From Eubacterium sp. (GTDB lineage: Bacteria; Bacillota; Clostridia; Lachnospirales; Lachnospiraceae): DNA of 64,000 nucleotides. The notes under the pieces were generated by a model, which saw nothing but the letters and a program-made list of their open reading frames with translations, had not been told where the DNA came from and did no database searches. The position numbers and the translations under genes are program-made. Positions 7,423-17,374 of the stretch are shown in pieces (the first letter of the stretch is position 1; the number at the start of each line of letters is the position of its first letter). The stretch spans positions 1 through 64,000 of the forward strand of contig JAAWDZ010000011.1 of NCBI GenBank assembly GCA_022794015.1, in the 5' to 3' direction.

Positions 7423-8565
7423 ATGAAAAAAATAGCAATACTGGGTTCTACGGGTTCCATCGGTACTCAGACATTAGAAATTGTAAGGGAACAAAAGGAT
7501 ATACAGGTTACAGCTATGGCTGCAGGCAGCAATATTGATTTGCTTGAAGCACAGATCCGCGAATTTCGCCCTGCGCTTGTCGCTGTATGGGATGAGAAAA
7601 AAGCAAATGAATTTAAAGACAGAACGGCTGATTTGGGCATACGCGTTGTTACCGGCATGGAAGGGCTTTTAGAGGTAGCAGAAGAACCACAGTCGGAAAT
7701 TTTGGTGACAGCGATTGTGGGCATGCTCGGCATACGTCCAACGATTGCAGCGATTCAAAGCGGCAAGGATATTGCACTGGCCAACAAGGAAACGCTTGTG
7801 ACGGCAGGCCATATCATAATGCCATTGGCGAAAAAGTATGGTGTTTCGATACTTCCGGTGGACAGTGAGCACAGCGCCATTTTCCAGTCTCTGCAGGGAG
7901 CAGCGGGGAATGCGGTTTATAAAATCATTTTGACAGCTTCCGGCGGCCCGTTTCGCGGCAGGACGCCAGAGGAGCTTGACAGTGTTCAGGTAGAGGACGC
8001 ATTGAAGCATCCGAACTGGAGCATGGGCAGAAAAATCACTATAGATTCTGCTACACTGGTCAATAAGGGTTTGGAGATGATGGAGGCAAAGTGGTTGTTT
8101 GATGTGAAGCCAGAGCAGATTCAGGTGACCGTACATCCGCAGAGCGTCATTCACTCCGCAGTAGAATTTGAGGATGGGGCGATCATTGCACAGCTTGGCA
8201 CGCCGGATATGCGTCTGCCGATACAGTACGCTCTGTACTATCCCAAACGACGGTGCTTAAGCGGCGGACGCCTGGATTTATTTGATTTAAAAAGCCTGAC
8301 CTTTGAGCGACCGGATACAAAGACCTTCCGCGGCCTTGCGCTTGCCTGTGAAGCGATGGCACAGGGCGGCAATATGCCAGCTGTATTTAATGCGGCAAAT
8401 GAAAAGGCGGTTGCTATGTTTTTGGAACGGAAAATTGCGTTTCCAGATATACCGGACATCATCGAAGCGTGCATGGAGCAAATTACATTTGAGGAGTCTC
8501 CCGTTGTGGAACAGATTTTAAAAACAGAAGCAGAAGTATACGAATTTGTAGAAAGCAGGTGGTAA
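7423..8565 (+). CDS. dxr: 1-deoxy-D-xylulose-5-phosphate reductoisomerase
   Basis: 380 residues. NADPH-dependent step producing MEP in the non-mevalonate isoprenoid pathway. NADPH motif ILGSTGSIGTQTLE at the N-terminus, ALANKETLV, the metal and substrate motif DSEHSAIFQ, and ITIDSATLVNKGLEMMEAKW are present. Preceded by AAAGGGA. Together with ispG in this operon it feeds the substrate used by uppS. Confidence 0.97.
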   Translation: MKKIAILGSTGSIGTQTLEIVREQKDIQVTAMAAGSNIDLLEAQIREFRPALVAVWDEKKANEFKDRTADLGIRVVTGMEGLLEVAEEPQSEILVTAIVGMLGIRPTIAAIQSGKDIALANKETLVTAGHIIMPLAKKYGVSILPVDSEHSAIFQSLQGAAGNAVYKIILTASGGPFRGRTPEELDSVQVEDALKHPNWSMGRKITIDSATLVNKGLEMMEAKWLFDVKPEQIQVTVHPQSVIHSAVEFEDGAIIAQLGTPDMRLPIQYALYYPKRRCLSGGRLDLFDLKSLTFERPDTKTFRGLALACEAMAQGGNMPAVFNAANEKAVAMFLERKIAFPDIPDIIEACMEQITFEESPVVEQILKTEAEVYEFVESRW

Positions 8566-8566
8566 T

Positions 8567-9601
8567 TTGAAGTTCATTATAGCAATTATAATATTTAGCG
8601 TCATTATACTGTTTCATGAGCTGGGACATTTTCTCCTGGCCAAAAAAAGCGGCATCCGGGTCAATGAATTCTGTCTGGGCCTTGGGCCGACGCTGTTTGG
8701 GGTACAGAAAGGCGAAACTTATTATTCGGTGAAGCTGCTGCCTTTTGGCGGCGCATGTATGATGGAGGGCGAAGATGCGGACAGCGAAGATGATGCCGCA
8801 TTTGGCAAAAAATCCGTATGGGCGCGTATCAGTGTAGTAGCTGCAGGTCCGATTTTTAATTTTATTATGGCATTTTTCCTGGCGTTTATCCTGATTAGCT
8901 GCATTGGGGTAGATACGCCTGTGATTTCCGGTGTGATGAAAGGATATTCCGCACAGACAGCCGGAATGCAGGAGGGTGATGTCATTGTAAAAATGAATAA
9001 TAAGTCGATTCATTTTTACCGTGAGGTTAGCATGTACAGCTATTTTCACGAGGGAGAGCCTGTTAAGATAACGTATGAACGGGATGGGCAGCGGTATACG
9101 GCAGACCTGACGCCAACGCTGGATGAAGAAAGCGGACGGTATCTGCTGGGGCTTACCAGCCGCACGGAGCGCAAAAAGGGAAATGTGTTTTCCAATTTGA
9201 AAAACAGCGTTTATGAGATGAATTACTGGATTTGGACGACTTTGCAGAGCCTTAAAATGCTTGTAACAGGAAAGGTCAGTCCCAATGAGCTGTCCGGTCC
9301 GGTAGGCATTGTCAAAACGATCGGCGATACGTATGATGCGAGCAAGAGCGACGGTATTTTTTATGTCTTTATTAATATGCTCAACTTTTCAATTTTACTA
9401 AGCGCAAACCTTGGCGTGATGAACCTTCTGCCGCTTCCGGCGTTAGACGGCGGCCGTCTGGTCTTTCTGCTGATAGAAGCTGTCCGCAGAAAAAAGGTGG
9501 ATCCCCAAAAAGAAGGAATGGTGCATTTTGTAGGTATTATGATTTTAATGGGGCTTATGGTGCTGATCATGTTTAACGACATTCGTAAGCTGTTTATCTA
9601 A
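8567..9601 (+). CDS. rseP: Site-2 membrane zinc metalloprotease
   Basis: 344 residues. The intramembrane protease motif HELGH (His17, Glu18, His21) lies in the first membrane segment, and NLLPLPALDGGRL near residue 285 supplies the second zinc-site region. A PDZ domain occupies ~115-190 between membrane segments. Such proteases release anti-sigma factors or clear signal-peptide remnants (RseP/RasP family). The start is TTG at 8567, one base after the dxr stop, with AGGTGG just upstream; no better ATG exists before the HELGH helix. Confidence 0.93.
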   Translation: MKFIIAIIIFSVIILFHELGHFLLAKKSGIRVNEFCLGLGPTLFGVQKGETYYSVKLLPFGGACMMEGEDADSEDDAAFGKKSVWARISVVAAGPIFNFIMAFFLAFILISCIGVDTPVISGVMKGYSAQTAGMQEGDVIVKMNNKSIHFYREVSMYSYFHEGEPVKITYERDGQRYTADLTPTLDEESGRYLLGLTSRTERKKGNVFSNLKNSVYEMNYWIWTTLQSLKMLVTGKVSPNELSGPVGIVKTIGDTYDASKSDGIFYVFINMLNFSILLSANLGVMNLLPLPALDGGRLVFLLIEAVRRKKVDPQKEGMVHFVGIMILMGLMVLIMFNDIRKLFI

Positions 9602-9699
9602 TCTATATATTAATCGCATGTATTTGGCCCGTTTGCGGGCGACGCAGCAGATGCACTGTACGCTGCAGGCAGTGTTTTTGCAGTAAAGGAGAAACGAAA

Positions 9700-10755
9700 A
9701 TGAGCAGAATACAAACGAAAGCAGTAAAAATAGGAGATCGGATCATCGGCGGGGGAAATCCCATCCTGATCCAGTCCATGACCAATACCAAAACGGAGGA
9801 TGTGCCGGCGACCGTATCGCAGATTCGCAAGCTTACGGCGGCCGGCTGCGATATCATTCGCTGTGCTGTTCCTACCATGGAAGCCGCAAAGGCGCTTGAT
9901 GAAATCAGAAAACAGATCACAATTCCACTGGTTGCCGATATACACTTTGATTATCGCCTGGCAATTTCTGCTATGGAGCATGGCGCGGATAAAATCCGTA
10001 TCAACCCCGGCAATATCGGAAGCAGGGAATGTTTGAAAGCAGTTGTCGACGTGGCAAAGGAGCGGAATATTCCAATCCGCGTCGGCGTTAACAGCGGCTC
10101 CCTGGAAAAGGAGCTGGTGCAGAAATATAAAGGTGTCACAGCAGAAGGCATTGTAGAAAGCGCTCTTGACAAAGTGCATTTGATAGAAGAGATGGATTAT
10201 GACAATCTTGTAATCAGTATTAAATCTTCGGATGTTCTGATGTGCGTCAAAGCCCATGAGCTGATTGCCTCCAGGACCGCTCATCCGCTGCATGTGGGAA
10301 TTACGGAAGCAGGTACGATTATCAGTGGCAATATCAAATCTTCTATCGGGCTGGGTTTGATTTTACATCAGGGAATTGGAGATACGATCCGGGTATCTTT
10401 GACAGGAGATCCGTTGGAGGAGGTGAAATCAGCAAAGCTGATTTTAAAGACGCTTGGTCTTAGGACAGGCGGTATTGAAGTGGTTTCCTGTCCGACCTGC
10501 GGACGGACACAGATTGATTTGATTTCCCTTGCAAACCAGGTGGAAAATATGGTGGCAGATATTCCACTGGATATCAAAGTAGCAGTGATGGGCTGTGTTG
10601 TAAACGGTCCGGGAGAGGCAAAGGAAGCCGATATCGGAATAGCCGGAGGCATTGGGGAGGGACTTATTATCAAACACGGGGAAGTGTACAAAAAAGTTCC
10701 GGAAGAAGAGCTTTTAGCCGAACTGCGCTATGAATTGTTAAACTGGAGTGAGTGA
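9700..10755 (+). CDS. ispG: 4-hydroxy-3-methylbut-2-enyl-diphosphate synthase (IspG/GcpE)
   Basis: 351 residues. Iron-sulfur enzyme converting MEcPP to HMBPP. Seen: IQSMTNTKTEDV at the N-terminus, DKIRINPGNIG, and the cluster-binding cysteines in CPTCGRTQ and VMGCVVNGPGEA. Good AAAGGAG before ATG 9700. The preceding 98-base gap has a GCCCG/CGGGC hairpin (around 9628-9641) and a CACTG/CAGTG stem followed by TTTTTG that might attenuate transcription. Confidence 0.97.
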   Translation: MSRIQTKAVKIGDRIIGGGNPILIQSMTNTKTEDVPATVSQIRKLTAAGCDIIRCAVPTMEAAKALDEIRKQITIPLVADIHFDYRLAISAMEHGADKIRINPGNIGSRECLKAVVDVAKERNIPIRVGVNSGSLEKELVQKYKGVTAEGIVESALDKVHLIEEMDYDNLVISIKSSDVLMCVKAHELIASRTAHPLHVGITEAGTIISGNIKSSIGLGLILHQGIGDTIRVSLTGDPLEEVKSAKLILKTLGLRTGGIEVVSCPTCGRTQIDLISLANQVENMVADIPLDIKVAVMGCVVNGPGEAKEADIGIAGGIGEGLIIKHGEVYKKVPEEELLAELRYELLNWSE

Positions 10756-10756
10756 T

Positions 10757-13700
10757 ATGTCAAAAACTTTTTTTGAGGTATTTCCGACATTAAAAGTAAA
10801 AGAAGAAGTAAAATCATTGCTTTTGGGAACGGAAATTACAAAAGTAAGTGCGAATCGCATGAAAAATTCGATTCGCATTTATCTTTTGGGTACGCATTTA
10901 ATTGAAAGGGCAGAACTGTCCGCACTGGAAAAGGAAATTGCTTCCCAGCTTTTTCCACGACAGCGCATGGAGATAAAAATTGTGGAAAAGTTCCGGCTGT
11001 CCGGCCAGTATACGGCAAAAAAACTGATGGATATTTATAGTGGCAGTATTGCAGACGAGCTGCGGGCATACAGCCAGCTTTTATATAATGTATACCATAG
11101 CGCCAGGATTACTTTTCTGGATGAAAACCGGATGGGTCTTGTGTTGGAAGATACGATAATTGCCAGAGAGCGTTCGGAAGAACTGGTGCGTATTCTGGAG
11201 AAAATTTTCTGCGAGCGGTGCGGTATGGATTTCATTGTAGATTTGTCTTTTCAGCCGTCAAAAGGCAGCAGTCATATCGAAAAGGCGGATCGTATGATCA
11301 AACAGGAAATTTTAAATGTGACACGCTTATCCGGTATGACAGAAGAAAAAACAGCAGCTGTCAATGGGCCGCAGACATCTTTGCCAAAACAGCCAAAAGC
11401 GCCAAATGGGAATATTTCAAAGGAAACACGCGGCAGAAGAGGTTTTTTGGCTGCGAAAAAGCCGAATAACCCGGATGTGATTTACGGACGTGATTTTGAT
11501 GACGAGCCGGTTACGATTGATAAAATTATCGGCGAGATGGGCGAGGCTGTCGTCCGCGGTCAGATTATCGAGCTGGAAACCCGTGAAATCCGGAATGAAA
11601 AAACCATTATTATCATTACAGTTACCGATTTTACCGATACAATTGTGCTCAAAATTTTTTCCAAAAACGAAACATTGCCGGAATTATTAGAACATGTCAA
11701 AAAAGGGGCCTTTATCAAAGTGAAAGGCGTAACCACAATTGATAAGTTTGACAGCGAGCTTACCATCGGTTCGATTATGGGGATCAAAAAAGCGCAGGAT
11801 TTCCGTACTGCAAGAATGGATAACAGTCCCACAAAGCGCGTTGAGCTGCACTGCCATACCAAGATGAGCGATATGGACGGCGTATCTGATGTTAAAGATA
11901 TTGTGAAGCGGGCAATGGCATGGGGGCATAAAGCGATTGCCATTACGGATCACGGCGACGTACAGTCCTTTCCGGAGGCCAACCATGCCATTCCGAGGGA
12001 CAGTGATTTTAAAGTGATTTACGGTGTAGAGGCGTATCTGATAGATGATTTAAAATCTATGGTAGAGAATGTGAAGGGTCAGAGACTGAATGATACCTAT
12101 GTCGTATTCGATTTGGAAACGACCGGATTTAGCCCTGATATGCATAAAATCATAGAAATCGGTGCCGTAAAAGTAGAAAATGCTGTGATTACAGAGCGTT
12201 TTTCTACATTTGTCAATCCAGGGGTGCCAATTCCCTACCACATTGAGACAATTACAAACATCCATGACGACATGGTAATGGATGCGCCCAAAATTGAAGA
12301 GGTGCTGCCTGGGTTTATGGAATTTTGCAAAGGCGCGGTTATGGTCGCTCACAATGCAGATTTTGATATGAGTTTTATTAAGCATAATTTAAAACTGCAG
12401 GAGAGACAGGAAGATTTTACAATTCTGGATACCGTAGCGCTCTCCAGAAGCCTTTTGCCAGGGTTAAACAGATTTAAGCTGGATACGGTTGCAAAAGCGC
12501 TGGGCGTTTCATTGCAAAACCATCACCGTGCCGTAGATGATGCGGAGTGTACGGCGGAAATATTTATCAAATTGATACAGAAGCTGAAAGACAGAGGAAT
12601 TGTGGATTTAAATGGGGTAGAAAAACTTTCTGCATCTGATCCTGGCGTTATCCGTAAAATGCCGGCTTACCATGCCATTATATTAGCCGCCAACGATATT
12701 GGCCGGATTAATTTGTATCGTCTGGTTTCCATGTCTCATCTGACGTATTTTCACGGCCGTCCGAAAATTCCAAAGACGGAATTTATCAAGCATAGAGAGG
12801 GTTTGATCATTGGCTCTGCCTGCGAAGCGGGGGAATTATACCAGGCCATTTTAAACGGCAGGCCGGGAGAGGAAATTGCACGGCTGGCAGAATTTTATGA
12901 CTATCTGGAAATCCAGCCTGTTGGCAACAACGAATTTATGCTCAGAGAGGAAAAAATCCCAGTGGAAAGTATTGCCGATCTGCAAAATTTAAACCGCAGG
13001 ATTGTGGAACTTGGCGAACAGTTCCATAAGCCGGTTGTCGCAACCTGCGACGTGCATTTTCTGGATCCCGAAGATGAGGTGTACCGCCGTATTATCATGG
13101 CGGGAAAGGGCTTTAAGGATGCGGATAACCAGGCGCCTCTGTTCCTTCGCACTACAGAAGAAATGCTGGCGGAATTTGCATATTTGGGCAGTGAAAAAGC
13201 AGAGGAAATTGTTATTACAAACCCGAATAAGATTGCCGACATGTGTGAAAAAATTTCCCCGGTGCGCCCCGATAAATGTCCGCCCGTCATACCGGATTCC
13301 GACAAACTGCTGCGGGAAATCTGCCATAATAAAGCACATGAGATGTATGGCGAAACGCTTCCTCCCATCGTAGAGGAACGTTTGGAGCGTGAGCTGAATT
13401 CCATTATATCCAACGGATATGCCGTCATGTACATCATTGCCCAGAAGCTTGTGTGGAAGTCCAACGAAGACGGTTATCTGGTAGGTTCCCGTGGATCGGT
13501 AGGTTCCTCCTTTGTAGCTACCATGTCCGGAATTACGGAGGTGAACCCTTTGCAGGCGCATTACCTGTGCCCGCACTGTCACTACAGTGATTTTGATTCG
13601 CCGGAGGTGAAAGCCTTTTCCGGAAGAGGCGGCTGCGACATGCCGGATAAAATTTGTCCGGTCTGTGGGAATCCATTAAATAAGGAAGGCTTTGATATAC

Positions 13701-15175
13701 CATTTGAAACCTTCCTTGGCTTTAAAGGCAACAAAGAACCGGATATTGACCTGAATTTTTCCGGAGAATACCAAAGTAAGGCACATGCCTATACGGAGGT
13801 AATCTTTGGCTACGGCCAGACTTACCGTGCCGGAACCATCGGCACACTTGCCGATAAAACGGCTTTCGGCTATATAAAAAATTACTTTGAAGAACGGGGA
13901 ATACATAAGAGAAACTGTGAAGTAGGAAGAATTGTGCAGGGCTGCGTCGGCGTCCGTCGGACAACCGGACAGCATCCCGGAGGCATCATTGTGCTTCCGG
14001 TAGGCGAAGAAATTGATTCTTTCACCCCGGTACAGCATCCGGCCAACGACATGACGACCAATATCGTTACCACGCACTTTGACTATCACTCCATTGATCA
14101 CAATCTGTTAAAGCTGGACATACTCGGACACGACGATCCGACCATGATTCGTATGCTGCAGGATTTGACCGGTTTAGATCCGCAGACAATTCCGTTAGAC
14201 GATGCTGCTGTTATGTCCTTATTCAAAAATACGGACGCCCTCGGCGTAACGCCTGAGGAACTCGACGGCTGCGCATTGGGTGCGCTGGGCATTCCGGAAT
14301 TCGGCACGGATTTTGCCATGCAGATGGTAATTGACGCCAAGCCGCAGGAATTTTCCGATCTGATTCGGATTTCCGGCCTTTCTCACGGAACTGACGTATG
14401 GCTTGGCAATGCCCAGACACTGATTCAGGAGGGCAAAGCAACGATTTCCACAGCTATCTGCACCCGTGACGATATCATGGTCTACTTAATCCATATGGGA
14501 CTGGACAGTGAGCTTTCCTTTACCATAATGGAATCCGTCCGCAAAGGCAAAGGGCTAAAACCGGAATGGGAAGACGAAATGCTCGCCCATGGCGTACCAG
14601 ACTGGTACATCTGGTCCTGTAAAAAGATCAAATACATGTTTCCCAAAGCGCATGCCGCCGCCTATGTTATGATGGCATGGCGTATTGCATACTGCAAGGT
14701 ATTCTACCCTCTGGCCTACTATGCTGCCTATTTCAGCATCCGCGCAACAGGCTTTAACTATGAGCTGATGTGTCAGGGGGAAGAACGTCTGCGCTACTAT
14801 ATGCGCGACTATGAAAGCCGCAAGGACAAGCTCACCAAAAAAGAACAGGACACCTACCGCGACATGCGTATCGTGCAGGAAATGTATGCCAGAGGATTTT
14901 CCTTTCTCCCGTTAGACATTTACCGCGCACAGGCCACACGTTTCCAGATTATAGACGGAAAGCTGATGCCCTCCTTAGGAACCATCGAAGGAATGGGAGA
15001 AAAGGCGGCTGAAGCGGTAGAAGAAGCTGCCAAAGACGGGCCGTTCCTGTCAAAGGACGATTTGCGCGAACGGACGAAAATAAGCAAAACAGTTATTGAT
15101 CTGATGGCCGATATGGGCGTCTTAGCAGATCTGCCCGAATCAAACCAGCTGTCATTATTCGATTTTGCAGGATAA
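10757..15175 (+). CDS. polC: DNA polymerase III, PolC-type alpha subunit
   Basis: 1472 residues, the Gram-positive replicative polymerase. N-terminal region, OB fold (~260-350), PHP domain starting near 363 (VELHCHTKMSDMDG), split by a DEDD proofreading exonuclease from ~450 (VVFDLETTGFSPDMHKIIEI), then palm (GSRGSVGSS; PDIDLNFSGEYQ with catalytic aspartates near 996), and fingers with KAHAAAYVMMAW. It ends with SNQLSLFDFAG, a QLSLF-type beta-clamp-binding motif. I chose ATG 10757, directly after the ispG stop, because GGAG sits eight bases upstream; a GTG at 10748 would overlap that site. Confidence 0.97.
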   Translation: MSKTFFEVFPTLKVKEEVKSLLLGTEITKVSANRMKNSIRIYLLGTHLIERAELSALEKEIASQLFPRQRMEIKIVEKFRLSGQYTAKKLMDIYSGSIADELRAYSQLLYNVYHSARITFLDENRMGLVLEDTIIARERSEELVRILEKIFCERCGMDFIVDLSFQPSKGSSHIEKADRMIKQEILNVTRLSGMTEEKTAAVNGPQTSLPKQPKAPNGNISKETRGRRGFLAAKKPNNPDVIYGRDFDDEPVTIDKIIGEMGEAVVRGQIIELETREIRNEKTIIIITVTDFTDTIVLKIFSKNETLPELLEHVKKGAFIKVKGVTTIDKFDSELTIGSIMGIKKAQDFRTARMDNSPTKRVELHCHTKMSDMDGVSDVKDIVKRAMAWGHKAIAITDHGDVQSFPEANHAIPRDSDFKVIYGVEAYLIDDLKSMVENVKGQRLNDTYVVFDLETTGFSPDMHKIIEIGAVKVENAVITERFSTFVNPGVPIPYHIETITNIHDDMVMDAPKIEEVLPGFMEFCKGAVMVAHNADFDMSFIKHNLKLQERQEDFTILDTVALSRSLLPGLNRFKLDTVAKALGVSLQNHHRAVDDAECTAEIFIKLIQKLKDRGIVDLNGVEKLSASDPGVIRKMPAYHAIILAANDIGRINLYRLVSMSHLTYFHGRPKIPKTEFIKHREGLIIGSACEAGELYQAILNGRPGEEIARLAEFYDYLEIQPVGNNEFMLREEKIPVESIADLQNLNRRIVELGEQFHKPVVATCDVHFLDPEDEVYRRIIMAGKGFKDADNQAPLFLRTTEEMLAEFAYLGSEKAEEIVITNPNKIADMCEKISPVRPDKCPPVIPDSDKLLREICHNKAHEMYGETLPPIVEERLERELNSIISNGYAVMYIIAQKLVWKSNEDGYLVGSRGSVGSSFVATMSGITEVNPLQAHYLCPHCHYSDFDSPEVKAFSGRGGCDMPDKICPVCGNPLNKEGFDIPFETFLGFKGNKEPDIDLNFSGEYQSKAHAYTEVIFGYGQTYRAGTIGTLADKTAFGYIKNYFEERGIHKRNCEVGRIVQGCVGVRRTTGQHPGGIIVLPVGEEIDSFTPVQHPANDMTTNIVTTHFDYHSIDHNLLKLDILGHDDPTMIRMLQDLTGLDPQTIPLDDAAVMSLFKNTDALGVTPEELDGCALGALGIPEFGTDFAMQMVIDAKPQEFSDLIRISGLSHGTDVWLGNAQTLIQEGKATISTAICTRDDIMVYLIHMGLDSELSFTIMESVRKGKGLKPEWEDEMLAHGVPDWYIWSCKKIKYMFPKAHAAAYVMMAWRIAYCKVFYPLAYYAAYFSIRATGFNYELMCQGEERLRYYMRDYESRKDKLTKKEQDTYRDMRIVQEMYARGFSFLPLDIYRAQATRFQIIDGKLMPSLGTIEGMGEKAAEAVEEAAKDGPFLSKDDLRERTKISKTVIDLMADMGVLADLPESNQLSLFDFAG

Positions 15176-15207
15176 GATTTTTTGTATTTTGTAGCAGTCC
15201 AGACAAA

Positions 15208-15239
15208 AAAATACCGCAGCCAAAACGGTTGCGGTATTT
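15208..15239 (-). terminator. Terminator downstream of tRNA-Thr
   Basis: AAATACCGCA and TGCGGTATTT pair around an inner CC/GG stem and AAAA-containing loop. Read on the minus strand it is followed by a run of seven Ts, so it terminates tRNA-Thr transcription. Read on the plus strand it may also stop polC. Confidence 0.75.
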
Positions 15240-15250
15240 CAAAAAAGAAA

Positions 15251-15323
<73 letters not shown>

Positions 15324-15412
15324 CTGCTAAACAGCACTAGAATAATATACATTATTTTGAAGAAAATTGCAAGAGGTTTTTGAAAAAAATATAAAAAAGG
15401 AGACAGGATCTT

Positions 15413-16090
15413 ATGAAAAACCCAAATCAATGCGCTGTATATTACGGTACGTTCCATGCTCCGGTAAAGCCGCATATTATTCAAAGAAGCCTGGCCATGA
15501 AAATGCTCCATCATGCCTTTTCTGCATTCTTCGGTACAGAACTTCAGGAAAATGGTATCAAACAGGATAAAAACGGAAAACCCTGTTATGTATATTTACC
15601 AAATTGTTTTTTTAATATCAGCCACTGCAGCACAGCTGTAGCCGTAGCTGTAGCGCATGCTCCAGTCGGAGTGGACATAGAATCCCCACGTACAGTAAAA
15701 CCGGGTGCCGTAAGAAAATGCTGCAATGCGAGTGAACTCAGCTATATTTTTGACGCCCCCTTTTCCCGGATATCTCTGCAGGAAGATCTCACCCCGGAAC
15801 AGGCAAAACGCTTTCTAAACCTGTGGACCCTAAAAGAAAGTTACGTTAAAATGACAGGAGATGGCCTGCGCATCCCATTTGACACCGTTTGTTTTGACAT
15901 ACCAAAATTTCAAAGAATCAATCAGAACATTCTGCGATGGACCCAGCCAGGGCAATACCAATCTTATCTGTATTCACAGAAAAACACTGTGATCTCTCTC
16001 ACCTTACAGCAAAAATCAACCGCCGCATCCCCTCAAATCCAGTGGAATTCTTACCCAGGCGAAGTTATTGCAACAGGGGAGTGTATATGA
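15413..16090 (+). CDS. Sfp-type 4'-phosphopantetheinyl transferase
   Basis: 225 residues. It transfers phosphopantetheine from CoA to a serine of acyl or peptidyl carrier proteins. Both family motifs are seen: VGVDIES (magnesium-binding Asp near 88), preceded by NISHC, and WTLKESYVKMTGDGL near 140-155. No carrier-protein or nonribosomal synthetase gene is in the window, so its partner is elsewhere. GGAGACAGG precedes ATG 15413. The stop overlaps the start of a dispersed repeat. Confidence 0.85.
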   Translation: MKNPNQCAVYYGTFHAPVKPHIIQRSLAMKMLHHAFSAFFGTELQENGIKQDKNGKPCYVYLPNCFFNISHCSTAVAVAVAHAPVGVDIESPRTVKPGAVRKCCNASELSYIFDAPFSRISLQEDLTPEQAKRFLNLWTLKESYVKMTGDGLRIPFDTVCFDIPKFQRINQNILRWTQPGQYQSYLYSQKNTVISLTLQQKSTAASPQIQWNSYPGEVIATGECI

Positions 16091-16149
16091 TGTATCCGCC
16101 AGAGAGGAGATTTGGCAGAGGAAACTGCCCTTTGCCTGGCTGTGTCTGA
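16087..16149 (+). repeat. Dispersed intergenic repeat copy (ATGATGTATCCGCC...CCTGGCTG)
   Basis: Begins at the PPTase stop. The segment ATGATGTATCC, then GAGATTTGGCAGAGGAAA and CCTTTGCCTGGCTG, matches parts of repeats at 40288, 46964 and, in reverse orientation, 54003-54058. It contains a GGCAG/CTGCC stem. The 20-codon frame inside it is probably incidental. Confidence 0.5.
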
Positions 16150-16269
16150 TCAGTATCTTGGTTGGTTTTCCAGGTGGAAATAACATACGTTTAAAATGAA
16201 ATATATTGGGAAGAATTTATATCTCTGAACTAATAAAACCCTGACGCATTACTTTGGCCGGGGAATAAC

Positions 16270-16530
16270 GTAGCCGGGGAGAGGCTGTGGCGGTGCGGGC
16301 TGCGAATTTGCCCTTGTGATGGAAGTTTAGATTTTCTTAACAGTTCTGTCAGCTTCCAGGAATTGCCGGACACGGATGTCCGGCAAAGCCCTTTCGCGCC
16401 ACGGATGGCGCGTAAAAGGGCGGTTCCGTCCGTATGGAAGAGCTGTATCAGAACTGTTTAGAAAATTCTTACTTCCAATCACACAGGCAAAGGAGCAGCC
16501 CGCACCGCCACAACCTCTCCCCGGCGGATA
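16270..16530. repeat. Large imperfect inverted repeat with two inner hairpins (MITE-like or structured RNA)
   Basis: The arm at ~16270-16358 (containing GGGGAGAGGCTGTGGCGGTG) is the near-complement of ~16432-16530, aligning over about 90 bases with few gaps. Between them lie two compact hairpins: GCCGGACA/TGTCCGGC and GCCCTTT..GCGCCA/TGGCGCG..AAAGGGC, both closed by CGGA. The outer end (GGCGGATACTTCAT) shares GGATAC-TCAT with the dispersed repeat at 46985. No transposase is present. The intergenic gap of about 500 bases upstream of the HPr-kinase-like gene is mostly this element. The fold could be a non-autonomous mobile element or a structured RNA. Confidence 0.75.
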
Positions 16531-16645
16531 CTTCATTCACACCCCACCCACCCAAAGTAAAGTCACATATCCCATTGCATTTTCTGCAAAGATATGCTAC
16601 ATTTAATGCGTTGTAAAAAGAGATTCATAAACAGAGGAAAAAATA

Positions 16646-17359
16646 TTGGATACAGACAAATTTATAGTAAAACTGGCAGACACACCAATAGGTGTGACAG
16701 TTCTGCATCATACTACCAGAAAATTCTGCAGGGATTATCTGACCGATGAAGCGCCTTTATTTTCGGTTGAAGTAACGCCCGATGACATCGTTTTTGAACA
16801 TCAGAAAGCCGATTCAAAGTATCATTATACAGATGCATATCTGGAAACGCTTGCTCTTTACCGCAAAATTTCTGCAGGCTTATTAAATTATGACACGCTT
16901 TTGTTCCATGGTTCAGCCGTAGCGGTAGACAATCAGGCGTATTTGTTTACTGCCAAAAGCGGAACCGGAAAAAGCACTCATACCAGATTGTGGCGGGAGC
17001 TTTTTGGGGAACGCGCGGTGATGGTCAATGATGACAAACCGCTGCTGCGTGTTACAGAGCAGGAGGTTACCGTATTCGGCACTCCGTGGGATGGCAAGCA
17101 TCATCTGAGTACGAATACTGCAGTACCATTAAAAGCAGTTTGCGTTCTGGAGCAAAGTCAGACGAATCATATAGAGCCGATGACAGTCAGGGAGGCATGG
17201 CCGGTGCTCATGCAGCAGAGCAACCGTCCGGCAGATCCGATGAAGTTAAAACAGGTCATGTGCCTGATTGACAGATTATCGGCGAATATTAAGCTGTACC
17301 GATTAGGCTGTAATATGGAACCGTCGGCAGCAGTAATCGCATATGAAGGAATGCAGTGA
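16646..17359 (+). CDS. HPr(Ser)-kinase-like protein of RiPP-type cassette
   Basis: 237 residues. HGSAV near 88 followed by a P-loop AKSGTGKST (~103-111) and VNDDKPLLR resembles the C-terminal kinase domain of HPr kinase, without its N-terminal regulatory domain. Relatives occur beside PqqD-like and nucleotidyltransferase genes in lasso-peptide clusters, where one such kinase phosphorylates the peptide. The start is TTG 16646 with AGAGGA eight bases before it. It is first of three tightly packed genes (next start 15 bases after its stop). Substrate unknown; it is not the canonical HprK of carbon catabolite repression. Confidence 0.75.
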   Translation: MDTDKFIVKLADTPIGVTVLHHTTRKFCRDYLTDEAPLFSVEVTPDDIVFEHQKADSKYHYTDAYLETLALYRKISAGLLNYDTLLFHGSAVAVDNQAYLFTAKSGTGKSTHTRLWRELFGERAVMVNDDKPLLRVTEQEVTVFGTPWDGKHHLSTNTAVPLKAVCVLEQSQTNHIEPMTVREAWPVLMQQSNRPADPMKLKQVMCLIDRLSANIKLYRLGCNMEPSAAVIAYEGMQ

Positions 17360-17374
17360 TTGGAGGACATGAAT

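Noticed and set aside
10748-10757. GTG at 10748 as polC start
   Set aside because: It overlaps the GGAG that best serves ATG 10757.
16087-16149. A 20-codon frame overlapping the PPTase stop, rich in Cys, Pro and Arg, as a RiPP precursor for the nearby cassette
   Set aside because: It coincides with a dispersed DNA repeat found in other intergenic regions, lacks a leader-like segment, and lies ~500 bases and an inverted repeat away from the cassette.
16327-16606. Overlapping open frames on both strands inside the large inverted repeat
   Set aside because: The frames arise from the repeat arms, have no ribosome binding sites and no recognisable protein features.
17164-17359. HPr-kinase-like gene as the canonical catabolite-repression HprK
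   Set aside because: The N-terminal HprK domain is missing and the context is a PqqD/nucleotidyltransferase cassette.
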